Source of the DNA: Chloroflexota bacterium
Lineage (GTDB): Bacteria; Chloroflexota; Dehalococcoidia; Lucifugimonadales; UBA3495
Length of the DNA: 17,676 nucleotides
Assembly (NCBI GenBank): GCA_022561675.1
Contig: JADFQT010000013.1
Location: 1-17,676 of the forward strand
Reading direction: 5' to 3'
In this document: positions 7,338 through 13,937 of the stretch, piece by piece
Position numbering within the stretch: position 1 is the stretch's first letter
Layout of the letters: every line of letters starts with the position of its first letter
The notes under the pieces: model-generated
Databases searched by the model: none
What the model was told of the DNA's origin: nothing
The model's input: only the letters and a program-made list of their open reading frames with translations
Position numbers and translations under genes: made by a program

Positions 7338-7364
7338 AGCAGACAGTCTGTAGCAAACCCTCTG
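7323..7364 (+). repeat. Three imperfect 14-bp tandem repeats across the uvrC stop codon
   Basis: AAGCAGACGCTCTG (7323-7336), AAGCAGACAGTCTG (7337-7350) and TAGCAAACCCTCTG (7351-7364) follow each other directly. The uvrC stop TGA (7335-7337) spans the first junction, so the C-terminal residues are encoded by the first unit. Confidence 0.7.
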
Positions 7365-7486
7365 AGCCACTCCTTAACTAGCCAATCCTCCCGCTCCGGC
7401 TGCGGTACGGCGCCGGTGAATCGGCGCGGTTCAAAAGTCCGGCTTGCGCCGGCCAATTTCCACGGCATTTGGGCCTGTTGGCTGGT

Positions 7487-7492
7487 TATAAT
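7487..7492 (+). promoter_or_regulatory. Candidate -10 box (TATAAT) for the MgtE gene
   Basis: A perfect TATAAT lies 65 nt upstream of the preferred MgtE ATG (7558). The -35 region is not recognisable. A small hairpin (GGCAG-TC-CTGCC, 7537-7548) lies in the leader just before the ATG; it does not resemble any riboswitch I know. Confidence 0.35.
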
Positions 7493-7557
7493 TAGCTTGA
7501 CCCGTCCCGCATCCCTTGGCATGCCCCCATACCTTTAGGCAGTCCTGCCGGAAATTT

Positions 7558-8958
7558 ATGGAAGAAGGACCACACATTCCCTTTGTCCAGCCAGCCGACC
7601 CCCGGGAGCGGAGCCGAGGCGGCTCGGTAGACGCCTTGACCCGGGAGATGAACGCGCTATTGAGAGGGCATGACCTGCAGCCCGCTCTCTCCTTTTTCGG
7701 CCGGATCCACCCGGTGGATCAGAGCGAAGTCCTGGTTGAGCTGTCTCGCGAACACCGCCAAAACCTGCTGGTAACCCTGCCTGCCGAGAGTACCGCCGCG
7801 ATTTTGGAGCATTTGGACGACCAGGAGCTCCTGGAAGTTTGTAGGGATATCACGACACCGGGCTTGGCTACCGTCCTGGACCACATCAGTCCCGATGTGG
7901 CCGCGGATATCCTCAACAATCTGTCCCACGAGACCTCCCATGAGATTCTGGACAGCATGCGGGACCCCAGGGAAATAATCCCGCTGCTGGAGCACCGCCA
8001 CGATTCGGCCGGCGGTTTGATGACGCCGGACTACCCGGTGGTGCCGGTAGGAACCACCGCCGCCAACGCGCTGGATCGCCTTCGGCTGCTGGGTCGGGCA
8101 GCCGAGGATATTAGCGCGGTTTTGGTGGTGGATGGGGAAAATAAGCTGGTGGGCACCCTGAGCATTACCCGCTTGGCCTTGGCCCGGCCGATCCAGGTGG
8201 TTGGGGAGCTAACCGACCATGACTTTATCGCGGTTCATCCCGAGACCGACCAGGAGGAATCTGCCCGGCTGATGGAGCGGTATAACCTGAATCAATTGCC
8301 GGTGGTGAACGATGACGATCAGCTGATGGGGGTCATTCTGGCCGAGGATATGGTCGACGTGGTGGAACGGGAGGCCACGGAAGACATGTATCGAATGGCC
8401 GGAATGCCCGGCGAAAGGGTTTTCGGGCCACTGATCAACTCCCTACGTCACCGGGTGCCCTGGCTTTACATTAACCTGGCCACCACCTTCCTGGCCGCCC
8501 TCGTTATCAGCCAGTTTGAGTCCACCATCGCCAGCGTGGTGGTCTTGGCGGCTTTCTTGCCGGTGGTAGCCGGACAGGGAGGCATTGGCGGCACCCAGAC
8601 CGTCACCCTGGTGGTACGCAGCATGGCTCTGGGAGAGGTGCCAAGCCGGGTCGGGTTCCGCCTGCTGGTTCGAGAGCTGGCCCTGGGGGTGGTAAACGGC
8701 ATCCTGCTGGGCGTAGTGGTGGGGGTTGCAGCCTTTGCCTGGAAGGGCAACGCCATGTTGGGATTTGTGCTTGGTTTTGCCATGATGGGCAACATGGTGG
8801 TCGGCGCCTTGGCGGGAGCCGGCGTGCCCCTGCTGTTGCGCCGCTTAAAGATGGACCCGGCAGTTTCCTCAGCTGTATTCGTAACAACCTTCACCGACGT
8901 TCTGGGATTTCTGATGTTCTTGGGTCTGGCTGCTTTCTTTATTCGATCCCTGGTATGA
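7558..8958 (+). CDS. mgtE: MgtE-family magnesium transporter
   Basis: MgtE proteins are homodimeric Mg2+ channels gated by cytoplasmic Mg2+. This 466-aa protein has the whole architecture: MgtE_N superhelical domain (about residues 40-145, with the repeated ILEHL/ILNNL/ILDSM helices), two CBS domains (about 150-215 and 220-280), the plug helix, and a transmembrane domain of about five helices (about 300-466). Acidic residues expected at the Mg2+ path are present: D433 in LKMDPAV and D447 in TTFTDVLGF. The normally conserved GGN-x-G-x-Q loop reads GQGGIGGTQ, with Ile343 in place of Asn. The start is ambiguous. TTG 7516 would add 14 residues but has no binding site; ATG 7558 has a weak GGAAA. 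Transport of Mg2+ is inferred from family; Co2+ or other ions are possible. The gene has its own -10-like box and is probably separate from uvrC. Confidence 0.93.
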   Translation: MEEGPHIPFVQPADPRERSRGGSVDALTREMNALLRGHDLQPALSFFGRIHPVDQSEVLVELSREHRQNLLVTLPAESTAAILEHLDDQELLEVCRDITTPGLATVLDHISPDVAADILNNLSHETSHEILDSMRDPREIIPLLEHRHDSAGGLMTPDYPVVPVGTTAANALDRLRLLGRAAEDISAVLVVDGENKLVGTLSITRLALARPIQVVGELTDHDFIAVHPETDQEESARLMERYNLNQLPVVNDDDQLMGVILAEDMVDVVEREATEDMYRMAGMPGERVFGPLINSLRHRVPWLYINLATTFLAALVISQFESTIASVVVLAAFLPVVAGQGGIGGTQTVTLVVRSMALGEVPSRVGFRLLVRELALGVVNGILLGVVVGVAAFAWKGNAMLGFVLGFAMMGNMVVGALAGAGVPLLLRRLKMDPAVSSAVFVTTFTDVLGFLMFLGLAAFFIRSLV

Positions 8959-9081
8959 TGTTGCCGGAGCAGGCATGCTTATCATTCGCCAGCGCCTGTC
9001 CGTATTGCCTGGGGCTACTGGGTTGAGTACTATACCCCCGCTCCGATCTTCGAGAGCCCGGCTACACCATGAATCTCCGCC

Positions 9082-9780
9082 ATGATTAAAGTATCTATTA
9101 CATTACCCAATGGTGTGCAGATTACCCTGGAATCGGATTCGGAAATCGTGCATGAGATTGTGGGAACGGTCTTGAGGGATTTGCCCAAAGAGCTGCTGTC
9201 CGGCGGCCCGCCGGTTTTGAATGGACCGGTTTTGAATGAAACGAATCAGTTAAATATTGCCCAGTTAGGCGATGTATTGTCCGGGCTTCAAGCCCTCTTG
9301 TCGGCCCAGAATTTGGTGCAGCCATGCGTACCCGAAGGCGTGGTCCCGGTTAACGGAGCCGCGATCCCAACGCCGGCGCCCAGGAACCCAATGCCTGCAC
9401 CTGGGAACCCAACGGAGCAAGATCTCTCAACGGCCACTTCTGAGACCTCTTCTAACCACCAAGATGCCGTTACGGGCCTCCCCGCCGACGCGAGCGAAGA
9501 GTCCTTTATCCAGTATTGCCGTTCGGTCAACCCCTTGGGCGACATGAGAAGGGTAGTGGTGGCGGCCGAGGGGGCGGAACGATTCCTCCGGTCCGATGGT
9601 GTGGATGCCGAGGAGCTCTCCCGCCTGTTTGACCTGGCCGGTTGGACCCAGCCTCACAGCTTCACACAGACCTTGCGTAACGCCGCCCGCAGCAAGTTCC
9701 GTTGGATAGAGCGGATGCCGGGTCGGAACGGCCGCTATTGGGTGACGGAAAGGGGTAAGGAAATCTCCCGCCAGGGTTAG
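9082..9780 (+). CDS. Unrecognised protein with probable C-terminal winged helix
   Basis: I do not recognise this 232-aa protein as a named family. It shows three parts. The N-terminal 35 residues (MIKVSITLPNGVQITLESDS) read like a short beta-hairpin plus helix. Residues 40-135 are a Pro/Asn/Ser-rich linker built partly from tandem duplications: a 15-bp pair at 9211-9240 (PVLNG, PVLNE) and a 21-bp pair at 9373-9414 (PAPRNPM, PAPGNPT). Residues 140-230 are well ordered and end WIERMPGRNGRYWVTERGKE, the aromatic-rich hairpin-plus-helix typical of a winged-helix domain, preceded by helices such as DAEELSRLFDLAGW and SFTQTLRNAARSK. A role in DNA or protein binding is inference. No strong ribosome binding site precedes the ATG, so the exact start is uncertain. 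It stands alone between MgtE and the aldehyde dehydrogenase, on the same strand. Confidence 0.7.
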   Translation: MIKVSITLPNGVQITLESDSEIVHEIVGTVLRDLPKELLSGGPPVLNGPVLNETNQLNIAQLGDVLSGLQALLSAQNLVQPCVPEGVVPVNGAAIPTPAPRNPMPAPGNPTEQDLSTATSETSSNHQDAVTGLPADASEESFIQYCRSVNPLGDMRRVVVAAEGAERFLRSDGVDAEELSRLFDLAGWTQPHSFTQTLRNAARSKFRWIERMPGRNGRYWVTERGKEISRQG

Positions 9781-9823
9781 CACCTTGCCTATCCTCCTCC
9801 TTCTTTACCCAGGGCCTTTCGAT

Positions 9824-9900
9824 TGTCATTGCGAGGGCCGTGGGCCCGAAGCAATCTCCTGTGGGTAACGATGGATTGCTTCGCTTCGCTCGTTATGACA
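9824..9900. repeat. Dispersed palindromic repeat of the GTCATTGCGAG...GAAGCAATC type
   Basis: The element has nested inverted arms. TGTCATTGCGAG (9824-9835) pairs with CTCGTTATGACA (9889-9900) at 10 of 12 positions, and GAAGCAATC (9848-9856) pairs perfectly with GATTGCTTC (9874-9882). This repeat type is well known as a scattered intergenic palindrome in many bacterial genomes, including Chloroflexota. No coding capacity. It lies between the 232-aa gene and the aldehyde dehydrogenase gene; the rest of 9781-10054 shows no gene. Confidence 0.75.
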
Positions 9901-10054
9901 GTAAGGAGAACCCAAAGACCCTCCATCTTTACGGCTCCTAGTTGCGGACTCCTCTCCCTGGTACTATCCTAAGCACCATTGGGGGACAGTTGGTTGGGCC
10001 GCCGAGGCCGATTTACCAATTGCTCCAGTTATTAAAAGCTAGGAGGCATGCGTC

Positions 10055-11467
10055 ATGAAGATGTACATCAACGGCGAGTGGGTAGACCGGGCCAATACCA
10101 TGCCCGTTTTCAATCCCTTTGACCAATCGATCATCGACACCGTCCCCCGCGCCACGGTTGCCGACGTGGACCTGGCTATCGCCAGCGCGGTTCGAGGGGC
10201 TAAGGTCATGGCCAAGCTGCCGGCTTATGAGCGCTACGCCATACTCAACCGGGCGGCGCAATTGATGACCGAGCGCATGGAAGACCTGGGCCAGACCATC
10301 ACCAGGGAAGAGGGTAAGGTCATTGCGGAGGGTCGCGGCGAGGCTGGACGGGCGATTCAGACCATCACGCTATCCTCGGAAGAGGCCAAGCGTCTCCACG
10401 GCGAAACCGTCCCCCTGGATGGCGCCCCCGGCGTCACCAGCCAGTTCGGTTTCACCATCCGCGTTCCAGTGGGGGTGGTGGCGGCAATTGCGCCCTTCAA
10501 CTTTCCCCTTAACCTGGTCTGCCACAAGGTGGGTCCGGCCCTGGCCGCCGGCAACGCAGTGGTCCTCAAACCCGCCGGGGACACCCCGCTGTCGGCCTTG
10601 AAGTTTACGGAGATTCTGCTGGAAGCGGGGCTCCCCCCGGAGGCGATTCAGTGCGTGACCGGCTCCGGCGCGGAAATCGGGGATGCCATCACCGGCGACC
10701 CCCGAATACGGAAGATAACCTTCACCGGCAGCATGGAGGTGGGCGACCGCATCTGCCGCAACGCGGGCATCAAAAAGGTGACTATGGAGTTGGGGTCCAA
10801 CAGTCCCCTCATCGTGATGTCCGACGCCGACCTGGAAAAGGTTGCCGCCGCCACCGTGGCCGGTGGATTCGCCAACGCCGGTCAGGTCTGCATCTCCACC
10901 CAGCGCGTGTTCGCCGAACGCAGCATCTACGCCGACTTCCTGGATGCGCTGGTCGCGCCGACCGAGGCCTTCGTCACCGGAAATCCGACAGATGAGTCGA
11001 TTCGCATGGGCCCCATGATTCGGGAATCGGACGCCGCCCGGGTTCACGACTGGATCGCCGAGGCGGTGGACCAGGGCGCTCGAGTAGTGGCCGGGGGAGA
11101 CCGGGAGGGCACTCTCCACGCACCCACGGTCATCGCCGACGCCAAGCCGGACATGCGGATATCCAGGGAGGAGCTTTTCGGCCCGGCGGTGGCGGTCAGC
11201 GCCTTCGACGACATCGACCAGGCAATCGCCATGGCCAACGACAGCCGGTTCGGCTTGTCGGCGGGCATATTCACCCAGAACGTGGACTGGGCCATGCGCT
11301 TCGCCCGCGAGGTGGATTCGGGCAACCTGCACATCAACTCCTCGCCCCAGTGGCGCGCCGACATCATGCCCTACGGCGGTCTCAAGGACAGCGGCATGGG
11401 CAAGGAAGGTCCCGGCTACGCCGTCCAGGAGATGACCGAGCTCAAGATGGTGGTTTTCCACCTGTAG
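10055..11467 (+). CDS. NAD(P)+-dependent aldehyde dehydrogenase
   Basis: This 470-aa enzyme oxidises an aldehyde to the acid through a cysteine thiohemiacetal. Catalytic residues are visible: N149 (APFNFPLN), K172 (LKPAGDTP), E245 (TMELGSNSP) and C279 (NAGQVCIST). Length is normal for the superfamily and nothing is missing. The C-terminal signature (PYGGLKDSGMGKEGPGYAVQ, then EMTELK) is typical of the branch containing lactaldehyde, phosphonoacetaldehyde, sulfolactaldehyde and non-phosphorylating glyceraldehyde-3-phosphate dehydrogenases. The substrate cannot be fixed without partner genes, and none of those pathways is present here. AGGAGG lies 8 nt upstream of the ATG. A pair of CTCTCCC palindromes begins 13 bp after the stop and may help end transcription. 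Opposite-strand open frames of up to 381 codons are shadows of this GC-rich gene. Confidence 0.93.
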   Translation: MKMYINGEWVDRANTMPVFNPFDQSIIDTVPRATVADVDLAIASAVRGAKVMAKLPAYERYAILNRAAQLMTERMEDLGQTITREEGKVIAEGRGEAGRAIQTITLSSEEAKRLHGETVPLDGAPGVTSQFGFTIRVPVGVVAAIAPFNFPLNLVCHKVGPALAAGNAVVLKPAGDTPLSALKFTEILLEAGLPPEAIQCVTGSGAEIGDAITGDPRIRKITFTGSMEVGDRICRNAGIKKVTMELGSNSPLIVMSDADLEKVAAATVAGGFANAGQVCISTQRVFAERSIYADFLDALVAPTEAFVTGNPTDESIRMGPMIRESDAARVHDWIAEAVDQGARVVAGGDREGTLHAPTVIADAKPDMRISREELFGPAVAVSAFDDIDQAIAMANDSRFGLSAGIFTQNVDWAMRFAREVDSGNLHINSSPQWRADIMPYGGLKDSGMGKEGPGYAVQEMTELKMVVFHL

Positions 11468-11480
11468 GGTGGACCAGCAG

Positions 11481-11550
11481 ACCTCTCCCCCTTGCCAAGG
11501 GGGAGACTGAGACAAGAAACCTCTCCTCCTTGTTTAGGGGGAGACTGAGA
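11481..11550. repeat. Two tandem 32-bp palindromic repeats (CTCTCCC...GGGGGAGACTGAGA)
   Basis: Copies at 11481-11512 and 11519-11550 match at 28 of 32 positions and are 6 bp apart. Copy 1 has a perfect 9-bp stem (CTCCCCCTT / AAGGGGGAG, loop GCC); copy 2 has a near-perfect 8-bp stem. They fill the gap between the aldehyde dehydrogenase stop and the next gene. The end of copy 2 (GAGA) runs into GGGGG just before the next start codon, so the repeat appears to supply part of that gene's ribosome binding site. Similar elements are common intergenic repeats in environmental bacteria. Confidence 0.75.
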
Positions 11551-11557
11551 GGGGGTC

Positions 11558-12787
11558 GTGACCGAGCCTGCCCAACAACAGCCGGAAGAAGGCCCACTTC
11601 CCCGCACCAAGAAGGCCGTAGACTGGTGGCTGAACCAGTGGGGTCGTCAGGACGTGGTGGCGGACCAACAGCCGCTGACCGAGGAGGACGTGGAGCGGTT
11701 GATCGAGGTAAATGGGGGCGCGGCAAAGGGGTTAAATCTATCCTTCCGCAATTTGGAGGGCATTTTTCTTTCCGATGCTAGCCTACAGGGCGCGAACTTT
11801 GTCGGTGCAAATTTAAAGTATGCCCAATTAGTGGGAGCCGATTTTAAAGATGCAGACCTTAGTGAGATCAATCTTGCGGAGGCGGACCTGAGGGAAGCAA
11901 ACTTAGAAGGGGTATCTTTGCTAACCTCCAACCTGTATCAAGCTAATCTTGAAGGCGCGAATTTAAAAGGCGCAGCGTTGGGAGATTCTTGTCTTTACGG
12001 AGCTAATCTCGAGAATTCTAACCTGTGCGGTGCGTTTTTACCAAACACAGACATTCGGAGTGCTCATCTAGAATACGCTGAAATCAGCGGTGCTAACCTT
12101 GATAAAGCTGATTTGCAGGATTCTGTGTTGTACATGGCAAATTTGCATGGAGCAAATCTTGGGAGGACCAACCTTTGTGGGGCAAATTTGTTGGGGAGTG
12201 ATCTCAGGGGAACAGACCTGTGGCATGTCCAGTTTTCGCAAGACACCAATTTAGAAGAGGTGAATTGGGGGCCGGACTGCCAGATTGACTTGGAGCGTAA
12301 GGGCCTTAATGTCGAGCTCGCAGCGTCAACCTACCGGGCACTCAAATTGTGGTATATAAACAGGGGTATTCATGACGTTGCAGGCAAGTTTCACTACCGG
12401 GAGTGGGAGTGCAAGCGCAAGCTAGCCCAGCAGGAAAAAACCTGGGGCGAGACTGTTCTCCTCTGGCTTTACCGACTTGTGGGGGGCTACGGAGAGTTTC
12501 CGGGACGGGTAATCGGAGTAGGGGCTGCCGTCATAGCCATGTTCGCCGCGTGGTATTTCCCGTACTCGGGGTTACCCTGCTTTCAAGGGGGATGCTGGGC
12601 CGGGCTGTGGGAGGGAATCTGGCAGTCCCTCTACTTCTCCGGGGTGTCCTTCACCGCGTTGGGCTACGGCTTTTCCGAAACCATCCCAGACGGGTGGACC
12701 CGCTACCTGGGTGTGGTTGAGTCCCTGGTTGGCATCTCCCTGATCGCCCTCTTTCTGGTAACCTTCACCCGCAAGATGACCCGCTGA
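11558..12787 (+). CDS. Pentapeptide-repeat protein fused to a two-helix K+-channel-like pore
   Basis: This 409-aa protein joins a right-handed beta-helix to an ion-channel domain. Residues 61-226 hold 34 consecutive pentapeptides in unbroken register: every fifth residue from L61 to F226 is Leu, Phe or Ile, with A(N/D)L-x-G the common motif, giving about 8.5 coils. A linker follows with YRALKLWYINRG and KFHYREWECKRK (about 259-289), a segment typical of this fusion family. The membrane part has TM1 (about 315-337), a pore helix and selectivity-filter-like TALGYG (366-371), and TM2 (about 384-404), matching the Ion_trans_2 fold. K+ selectivity is inferred from GYG; the usual Asp after it is Phe here. 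The start is GTG with GAGAGGGGG just upstream. The repeat-coding part is visibly richer in A and T than its neighbours. The beta-helix may be a cytoplasmic gating or docking module; its ligand is unknown. Confidence 0.88.
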   Translation: MTEPAQQQPEEGPLPRTKKAVDWWLNQWGRQDVVADQQPLTEEDVERLIEVNGGAAKGLNLSFRNLEGIFLSDASLQGANFVGANLKYAQLVGADFKDADLSEINLAEADLREANLEGVSLLTSNLYQANLEGANLKGAALGDSCLYGANLENSNLCGAFLPNTDIRSAHLEYAEISGANLDKADLQDSVLYMANLHGANLGRTNLCGANLLGSDLRGTDLWHVQFSQDTNLEEVNWGPDCQIDLERKGLNVELAASTYRALKLWYINRGIHDVAGKFHYREWECKRKLAQQEKTWGETVLLWLYRLVGGYGEFPGRVIGVGAAVIAMFAAWYFPYSGLPCFQGGCWAGLWEGIWQSLYFSGVSFTALGYGFSETIPDGWTRYLGVVESLVGISLIALFLVTFTRKMTR

Positions 12788-13008
12788 TAACCGGTTGGGA
12801 GCATAGAGAATCCCATTTTGCCAGTGGGCCTCGCACCCGGTCGAGGGCGGCTGGCCTATGTTTAGGTTAAGCCGAGTTTCTGCTAGGCTTTCTACAGCGG
12901 CTGTTGGGCGAAAGGTATATTGTCCCGGTGAACCGCAATCGTAGGCAGTTGTAACTGCCGAGCCTTGAATCAAGAGCTAAACCCAATCCGAGGCGCCGCC
13001 GTTTGGGG

Positions 13009-13054
13009 AAATCCCCCTCAGTCCCCTTTTGCAAAGGGGGATATAGGGGGATTT
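13009..13054. repeat. Dispersed palindromic repeat of the AATCCCCCT...AGGGGGATT type
   Basis: Outer arms AAATCCCCCT (13009-13018) and AGGGGGATTT (13045-13054) match perfectly over 10 bp. The inner arms CCCCTTT (13023-13029) and AAAGGGG (13033-13039) form a 7-bp stem with loop TGC. This double hairpin is a widely seen intergenic repeat in bacteria. It could also slow transcription from the upstream channel gene. Confidence 0.75.
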
Positions 13055-13081
13055 GAATCTTACAAGTTTAATAATTCATTC

Positions 13082-13103
13082 GAGGATCAGTAGAGGATCA
13101 GTA
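13082..13103 (+). repeat. Perfect 11-bp tandem repeat forming the ribosome binding site of the PIG-L gene
   Basis: GAGGATCAGTA occurs at 13082-13092 and 13093-13103, one base before the ATG at 13105. Each copy carries GAGGA; the second is at workable spacing (about 8 nt). Loss or gain of a unit would add or remove a potential ribosome binding site. Confidence 0.75.
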
Positions 13104-13104
13104 A

Positions 13105-13851
13105 ATGGAGATCATAACCCAGCCGCCCAGCCGGGCGTTGGTGGTGACGCCCCATCCCGACGATGCCGAGGGCGGCTGCGGCGCCACCATGGCCAAGTGG
13201 ATCAAGGAGGCCGGCACGGAAATTGTGGTGGTCATGTGCACCAATGGCGACAAGGGCACCTCAGACCGGGAAATGGCGCCGGAGCAACTGGCTGCCACCC
13301 GCCAGCAGGAGCAGCGGGACGCCTCCGGTATTCTGGGCGTGCAAGGCGTGGTCTTCCTGGCCTATCCCGATGGCACCCTGGAGGATAGTCACCGATTCCG
13401 GGGCCAGGTGGTTCGCGAAATTCGCCGGCACCGGCCCGAGATCATCTTCTGCATCGATCCCTACCGGAGCGTTAGTCATACCCACCGGGACCACCGCATG
13501 AGCGGTCAGGTGGCCCTGGACGCCGCCTACTCTTACGCCTGGAGCCACCTGCATTTCCCCGAGCACATCAAGGAAGAGGGTTTAGCGCCTCATCGGGTGC
13601 GGGAGGCCTATTTGTGGAGCAGCGAAAGCCCCGACGTGTTCGTGGACGTGGAGAACTACCTGGAATTGAAGGCCAGATCCCTGAGTGCCCATGTGAGCCA
13701 GATGAGACGCCGCACTCCCGAAGAGCGGTTGGAGCGAATCCAGGAGGGGGCCGCCCAACACGGAGAGGCCGTGGGGCTGGCTTACGCCGAAGCCTTCCGG
13801 CGCATCCGATTCGAGCTGGGCAGCATGGCCTGGCTGTACCTGCACTCGTGA
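13105..13851 (+). CDS. PIG-L / LmbE-family zinc deacetylase
   Basis: The 248-aa protein belongs to the LmbE/GlcNAc-PI de-N-acetylase family, zinc enzymes that remove acetyl groups from N-acetylglucosamine-type sugars. The metal and catalytic motifs are intact: TPHPDDAE (H17, D19, D20) near the N-terminus and SHTHRDHR (H127, D129, H130) at mid-length, with CTNGDKGTSD (45-54) between. Length is normal for the family. Relatives include MshB (mycothiol), BshB (bacillithiol) and many of unknown substrate; no other thiol-biosynthesis gene is in the window, so I do not assign one. It is a single gene between the repeat-filled gap upstream and a convergent broken isochorismatase gene 79 bp downstream. 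Confidence 0.9.
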   Translation: MEIITQPPSRALVVTPHPDDAEGGCGATMAKWIKEAGTEIVVVMCTNGDKGTSDREMAPEQLAATRQQEQRDASGILGVQGVVFLAYPDGTLEDSHRFRGQVVREIRRHRPEIIFCIDPYRSVSHTHRDHRMSGQVALDAAYSYAWSHLHFPEHIKEEGLAPHRVREAYLWSSESPDVFVDVENYLELKARSLSAHVSQMRRRTPEERLERIQEGAAQHGEAVGLAYAEAFRRIRFELGSMAWLYLHS

Positions 13852-13909
13852 CCCAGTCCTCAGCGGGGGCTATTCCCGGACCCGGCTGAACCCCCTGACG
13901 ATTCAGATT

Positions 13910-13937
13910 GGTCGATTGAGCCCGGTCGATTCAGCCC
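13910..13937. repeat. 14-bp tandem repeat across the end of the isochorismatase gene
   Basis: GGTCGATTGAGCCC (13910-13923) is followed directly by GGTCGATTCAGCCC (13924-13937), one mismatch. The stop codon of the minus-strand isochorismatase frame (13931-13933) lies in the second unit. Confidence 0.7.

Larger units (their letters stand above)
12788..13104. other. 317-bp intergenic stretch with hairpin and repeats, no gene seen
   Basis: No supportable coding sequence. It holds a perfect hairpin at 12944-12959 (GGCAGT-TGTA-ACTGCC), the CCCCC/GGGGG palindromic repeat at 13009-13054, and an 11-bp tandem repeat next to the following start codon. The 12944 hairpin has no T-run after it, so it is not a standard intrinsic terminator. 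Confidence 0.5.

Noticed and set aside
6822..7364. CRISPR-like repeats
   Set aside because: The repeats are directly adjacent, short and partly coding, with no spacers and no cas genes nearby.
7437..7454. Intrinsic terminator after uvrC (CCGGC-TTGC-GCCGG)
   Set aside because: The stem is only 5 bp and no T-run follows.
10370..11515. 381-codon minus-strand open frame
   Set aside because: It is a mirror of the GC-rich aldehyde dehydrogenase gene, whose catalytic residues are all intact on the plus strand.
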